A stretch of DNA of 17,657 bases from JAJZQD01 sp021847735. Its GTDB lineage: Bacteria > Bacillota > Thermincolia > Thermincolales > UBA2595. The position numbers and the translations under genes are program-made. Positions within the stretch are counted from its first letter, which is position 1. Each line of letters starts with the position of its first letter. This document shows, piece after piece, positions 14,742-17,657 of the stretch. The notes below the pieces were generated by a model. That model was not told where the DNA came from, did not search any database, and was given only the letters and a program-made list of their open reading frames with translations. The stretch covers positions 1 to 17,657 of the forward strand of contig DAHVYW010000008.1 in the NCBI GenBank assembly GCA_027324025.1. The letters run 5' to 3'.

Positions 14742-14904
14742 CAGCTTTTCTAACTTGGGGAAAAGAGGTAGATGCAGATATGTTCCTCCGAGCGGCAACA
14801 ACTCCGTCCGTGCCACACTCGCTTACGCGGTTGTGGCACGTTGGAGTCAGACCGCTCTGCGGAACACACCTGCATCTACCTCTTTTAGTAATCGAGAAAA
14901 GCTG
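14742..14904. repeat. Long palindromic repeat, copy 2, with an extra hairpin in its loop
   Basis: Outer arms CAGCTTTTCT (14742-14751) and AGAAAAGCTG (14895-14904) enclose inner 17-base perfect arms AAAAGAGGTAGATGCAG (14761-14777) and their complement (14870-14886), then GAGCGG/CCGCTC. The apical part holds an added hairpin not found in copy 1: ACTCC/GGAGT (14801-14805, 14843-14847) around GTGCCACA/TGTGGCAC (14810-14817, 14832-14839). Copy 1 is at 1137-1257. The element lies between two convergent genes. Confidence 0.85.
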
Positions 14905-14945
14905 CCTCTTTGGTACAATGTCGGAAAAAATATTATAAAATGGAG

Positions 14946-14999
14946 AATAAAGAAATGGAGTTCCCTAAAGTTATGATTAAGGAACTCCATTTCTTTATT
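14946..14999. terminator. Strong hairpin between convergent exonuclease and DUF503 genes
   Basis: Perfect 19-base arms, AATAAAGAAATGGAGTTCC (14946-14964) and its complement (14981-14999), flank a 16-base loop. The plus-strand exit is T/A-rich and the minus exit has short T runs, so it may end transcripts from both sides. Its right arm stops one base before the DUF503 stop codon. Confidence 0.75.
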
Positions 15000-15000
15000 A

Positions 15001-15282
15001 TTATATTATTTCAATGCTGCAGGAAACCAGTTCGGCTTCTGTGTTCTGTTCAATAAAATGAATTACTTCATTAACGGTGCTGTCGACATGCCTGCGTTCT
15101 GAACTCACGGTCGCAAAACCGATGATTGCGGTTCTCCACTCGTCCTGGCATTTGGTTTCCGCAATTGACACATTAAATTTTGCCCTAACCCGGTTAACCA
15201 GGCCTTTAATTTCACTCCTCTTGTCCTTGAGGGAGTTGGCCCAGGGGATCCGTAATTCGATTGTGCATAAGCCTACAATCAT
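15001..15282 (-). CDS. DUF503 (YlxP-like) protein
   Basis: This is a 93-residue protein. Its start, MIVGLCTIELRIPWANSLKDKR, matches the DUF503/YlxP family, which has a small ferredoxin-like fold and no settled function. In Bacillus ylxP sits beside infB and rbfA; that context is absent here. I prefer the ATG at 15282, where family members begin. An in-frame TTG at 15291 lies only three bases after GGAGG, so it is too close. The gene follows the VanW-family gene by 34 bases and is probably last in that operon. Confidence 0.85.
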   Translation of the reverse strand: MIVGLCTIELRIPWANSLKDKRSEIKGLVNRVRAKFNVSIAETKCQDEWRTAIIGFATVSSERRHVDSTVNEVIHFIEQNTEAELVSCSIEII

Positions 15283-15316
15283 TATCTGCAAATTCCTCCG
15301 GCTACTATAACAGATT

Positions 15317-16567
15317 TTAACGATAGTTGTCTTCCGAAATTAACTCTCTCCTTACTTTTACTCCTCCATTGTAAAATACACGGTAGACTTTTACCAGGGT
15401 TCCGCTTGGTCCCTTTTGCCCGTTGGCCGCTGTTTTTTGGGTGTCCACTTGTATTGTTTGCCCGTCTGTTTTGCTCCCCAACAGGTTAACCATTACACGG
15501 GTGCCTTTCGTATATGTGTGTATATATATTGACCCTTTTGTAGTATTTTCAAACCTTAGGTCAAGGTTGCCGTAAGCAACTGCGGCATCCTGGCCCTGAG
15601 TCACGTACCCTGGCGACGTAAAATGGGCATGGCGTTCTCTGACCCGCAATCCGGAATACAGAACGGCCTGATACAGGGCCGAGGCAGCTCTGGACGCGCC
15701 TCCGCTCGACTCTTCAGTTAAACGGCCATCTATAAGAACAGGTTTACGGTATCCACTTTCATTAACAGCTTGCCCGATATTCTGATTAAAGGAGAAACTC
15801 TCGCCCGGTTTGATGAGTGTACCATTTAATTTTTGTACTACCAACAACACATTTTGCGATATCTCCTTATTTGACCTGGGAAAAACCGTTACCCCCAGCC
15901 CAATTGAATCTTTAATTCCACTAAGGTCGGAAACGTTAATCCGTGGTGCAGTCTCTGAAACTTCGGCCATAACCGGCAGGTTTTGAATGCTGGCCAAATT
16001 TTCCTTTATTTTTTTGATGTTTTCCTGGAGTCGAAACTCTCTGCCCCGGGCCTCGGGCTGCACAATTAAATGGCCCTCGCCAATACTGAAGCCGGCGTCT
16101 CTTTCCCGCGCATTAATCTCTGAAGAAACCCCGGCCATTACATCCTTAAGTTTTGATTCATCCAATGAAAACTGTAATGGCAAGTCCGGTTTTTGGTTCC
16201 GTATACGAAACATCATAAGGGAATCGTCAAAATATTTGTGCCGCCTACCTATTTTTAACGCATTTTCTACAGTCGCGGGAATGTCGTAGACTACACCAAT
16301 TTCTCTGAATGATAACGGCCATTGTCTTTTTCCATACTTTAACATAATATTTACGGTCTTTAATTTATCAGCAACATTTTGCTCCATAGTCTTCATGGCC
16401 TGGTCCCTTGTAAGCCCCCCAACATCAATGCCGCTAATGAAAACCCCAGGGAAAATGACATTTTCCCTGGAAGTAGAAGCAAAAACTAAACCTCCGATAA
16501 TACTAACAAAGACTTGGGCTGCCAGGACAGCTAAAACAACTAGATATTTCTTGGGAAAACCCGACAT
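15317..16567 (-). CDS. VanW-family (YoaR-like) membrane-anchored protein, variant
   Basis: This 416-residue protein has one N-terminal membrane helix (about 8-30) after MSGFPKK, then an extracellular part. Residues about 75-200 fit the putative peptidoglycan-binding domain of YoaR-like proteins. The VanW domain spans about 225-350, with NGTLIKPGESFSFNQNIG (248-265), GYRKPVLIDG (272-281) and ERHAHFTSPGYVTQGQDAAV (311-330). A short C-terminal segment (VKVYRVFYNGGVKVRRELI) resembles part of a G5 domain. The normally near-constant GGxCQVSSTLY reads GGASRAASALY (289-299): the cysteine is Ser292 and the glutamine Arg293. A wall-associated role is likely; activity, if any, is unknown. GGAGGG lies seven bases before the ATG. 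It follows the PRC-barrel gene by 31 bases. Confidence 0.88.
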   Translation of the reverse strand: MSGFPKKYLVVLAVLAAQVFVSIIGGLVFASTSRENVIFPGVFISGIDVGGLTRDQAMKTMEQNVADKLKTVNIMLKYGKRQWPLSFREIGVVYDIPATVENALKIGRRHKYFDDSLMMFRIRNQKPDLPLQFSLDESKLKDVMAGVSSEINARERDAGFSIGEGHLIVQPEARGREFRLQENIKKIKENLASIQNLPVMAEVSETAPRINVSDLSGIKDSIGLGVTVFPRSNKEISQNVLLVVQKLNGTLIKPGESFSFNQNIGQAVNESGYRKPVLIDGRLTEESSGGASRAASALYQAVLYSGLRVRERHAHFTSPGYVTQGQDAAVAYGNLDLRFENTTKGSIYIHTYTKGTRVMVNLLGSKTDGQTIQVDTQKTAANGQKGPSGTLVKVYRVFYNGGVKVRRELISEDNYR

Positions 16568-16598
16568 CCGTTATCCCTCCGGCCCGCTTATTTGGCTC

Positions 16599-17591
16599 TT
16601 AAGCTCTGGTGTTCATTGATAGCTCAGTAAACTTTCCGGCGGCTTTGGCTTTATCCAGAAGTTCGTTAGTAATAATATCTCCTTCTTCGGCAACAACTTC
16701 GCCGCTTTCGGTTTCAATACTTTTACCGGCCTTTCTTCCCAGCAGGTACTTGCGCTGTCTTTCTTCAAAGAGTTTAGCGGCTTGTGACGGTTCTTGTTTA
16801 TCGGCAGACTCGGTAGTTTTATCTTCCTCCTGGGAAACAGTCTCTGGCTGTTCCTCAGCTTCCTGCTGCTCAGGTGAACCGGATGAAGCACTTGGAATGT
16901 TAGTTTTGGCTGGTGTAACACTTGGTAAGTCAGATGCTGTTGGGGTACTTGGTACACTCTTTGTAGTCGGTGAAGTTTTTGAACCCGGTGAACTTGGTCT
17001 ACTCGATGTATCCGGTGTACCTGAAGAATCCGGTGTGTTGGGAGGAACAGGTGTATCAGGAGGATCAGGAGGATCAGGAGGATCAGGCGTATCAGGTGAT
17101 GATGGCGGTGTTGGCATCGCGTCCTCATGAACGACAACAACATCCTTACCAAATGTGACGATCTGGTCTGCAGGAATAATCCCGCTTTGGCCGGTATTAT
17201 TGGTCGGAGCTACTTCGCAGCCCGATATTTTCCCTTCGCCGCCGTCGTCAATCAAAAATTCACTAACACTACCAATCAGTTTGCCCTTCCTGGTTAATAC
17301 TTTGGTACCTTTAACCCTGACATTTTTCTCAAGTAACCCGTTAACCTCCGGCTCATCGGAAAGGTCGGTTATGGAAGTGGAACTTAGGATAGTAACTGCG
17401 TACTCTCCTACACCCTCAACCATTTTAAAGGGAAGAATTTTAATGCCCATGTACCTGTACCCGTTGTCAATAATAAGAAATTCAACCATTCCCTTTGCCG
17501 AGTTTATTACGAAGTCACTTACACGGCCAATCTCTTTTCCGTCTTCGATACTTATGACAGATAGTCCTAACAGTTCCTCACTTCTTTTCAT
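16599..17591 (-). CDS. PRC-barrel protein with proline-rich linker
   Basis: This 330-residue protein has two PRC-barrel units, at about 3-75 (GLSVISIEDGKEIGRVSDFV) and 85-155 (GTKVLTRKGKLIGSVSEFLI). A low-complexity linker at about 158-245 is rich in Pro, Asp, Ser and Thr. An acidic Gln/Glu stretch follows, then a conserved-looking tail at about 278-325 (KYLLGRKAGKSIETESGEVV). There is no signal peptide or membrane helix, so it is probably cytoplasmic. PRC barrels serve in RNA maturation (RimM) and photosynthetic reaction centres; here they more likely act in binding or assembly, which is inference. GGAG lies seven bases before the ATG. It heads an apparent operon with the VanW-family and DUF503 genes. 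Confidence 0.85.
   Translation of the reverse strand: MKRSEELLGLSVISIEDGKEIGRVSDFVINSAKGMVEFLIIDNGYRYMGIKILPFKMVEGVGEYAVTILSSTSITDLSDEPEVNGLLEKNVRVKGTKVLTRKGKLIGSVSEFLIDDGGEGKISGCEVAPTNNTGQSGIIPADQIVTFGKDVVVVHEDAMPTPPSSPDTPDPPDPPDPPDTPVPPNTPDSSGTPDTSSRPSSPGSKTSPTTKSVPSTPTASDLPSVTPAKTNIPSASSGSPEQQEAEEQPETVSQEEDKTTESADKQEPSQAAKLFEERQRKYLLGRKAGKSIETESGEVVAEEGDIITNELLDKAKAAGKFTELSMNTRA
17055..17096. repeat. 9-bp tandem repeat inside the PRC-barrel gene
   Basis: Five copies of ATCAGGNNN, beginning at 17055, 17064, 17073, 17082 and 17091, encode PDT/PDP units on the minus strand. The period is a whole number of codons, so copy-number change would alter linker length without breaking the frame. Decayed units extend to both sides. 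Confidence 0.85.
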
Positions 17592-17617
17592 ACCTACTCT
17601 CCTATCATTCAGGTTGA

Positions 17618-17646
17618 ATTTAAATCCTAGAAACTATATTAGACAA
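17618..17646 (-). promoter_or_regulatory. Weak candidate promoter of the PRC-barrel operon
   Basis: On the minus strand TTGTCT (17646-17641) and TTAAAT (17623-17618) are 17 bases apart, each matching four of six consensus positions. The spacing to the ATG is right, but the match is weak and close to the window edge. Confidence 0.25.
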
Positions 17647-17657
17647 GCCCTGTCTCA

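Noticed and set aside
14801..14847. tRNA-like fold in the apical hairpin of repeat copy 2
   Set aside because: There is no T-loop GTTCGANNC, no CCA-type end and no cloverleaf; it is a plain nested hairpin.

Overview
The window looks like chromosome of a low-to-medium GC Firmicute, probably a Peptococcaceae/Desulfotomaculum-like clostridium. This is inference from strong AGGAGG-type ribosome binding sites, TTG and GTG starts, canonical sigma-A promoters, a ydaO-type c-di-AMP riboswitch, an Aquifex-type compact aconitase, a VanW/YoaR-like wall protein and a YlxP-like DUF503 protein. No phage, plasmid, CRISPR, tRNA or rRNA signal was seen.

Layout. 1-87: copy of an interspersed double-hairpin repeat. 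324-1130 (+): secreted or anchored polysaccharide deacetylase. 1131-1397: convergent junction holding a long palindromic repeat. 1398-4120 (-): apparent operon of phosphofructokinase, SAM methyltransferase and an MTAP/PNP-like nucleoside phosphorylase. 4427-5074 (+): CBS-CBS-ACT (AcuB-like) protein, divergent from pfk. 5079-5245: second double-hairpin repeat, abutting a terminator. 5275-7131 (-): divergent KamA-family radical SAM aminomutase, preceded by a complete promoter, c-di-AMP riboswitch and terminator leader (7175-7443). 7508-7963 (-): trmL. 8056-8310 (-): small two-helix membrane protein with duplicated promoters. 8526-8855 (-): alpha/beta hydrolase cut off before its nucleophile. 8955-9578 (-): PhoU-domain protein. 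9932-11854 (+): aconitase. 12049-14732 (+): cNMP/CBS/DUF294 nucleotidyltransferase-like protein followed by a DEDDh 3'-5' exonuclease. 14742-14999: second long palindromic repeat and a strong terminator. 15001-17591 (-): operon of a PRC-barrel protein, a VanW-family protein and DUF503.

Functional reading. Most genes are housekeeping or central metabolism: glycolysis, TCA cycle, tRNA modification and cell-envelope work. The most informative unit is the KamA-like enzyme under an apparent c-di-AMP riboswitch. c-di-AMP governs osmotic and potassium balance, and beta-amino acids made by KamA-family enzymes are known compatible solutes. Residues at the lysine side-chain positions look more like a glutamate 2,3-aminomutase. 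An osmotically switched beta-glutamate (or other beta-amino acid) pathway is therefore plausible but unproven.

The second theme is two families of stem-loop repeats. They sit at the convergent gene junctions, one family showing a possible kissing-loop and the other compensatory arm changes and a modular loop insertion.
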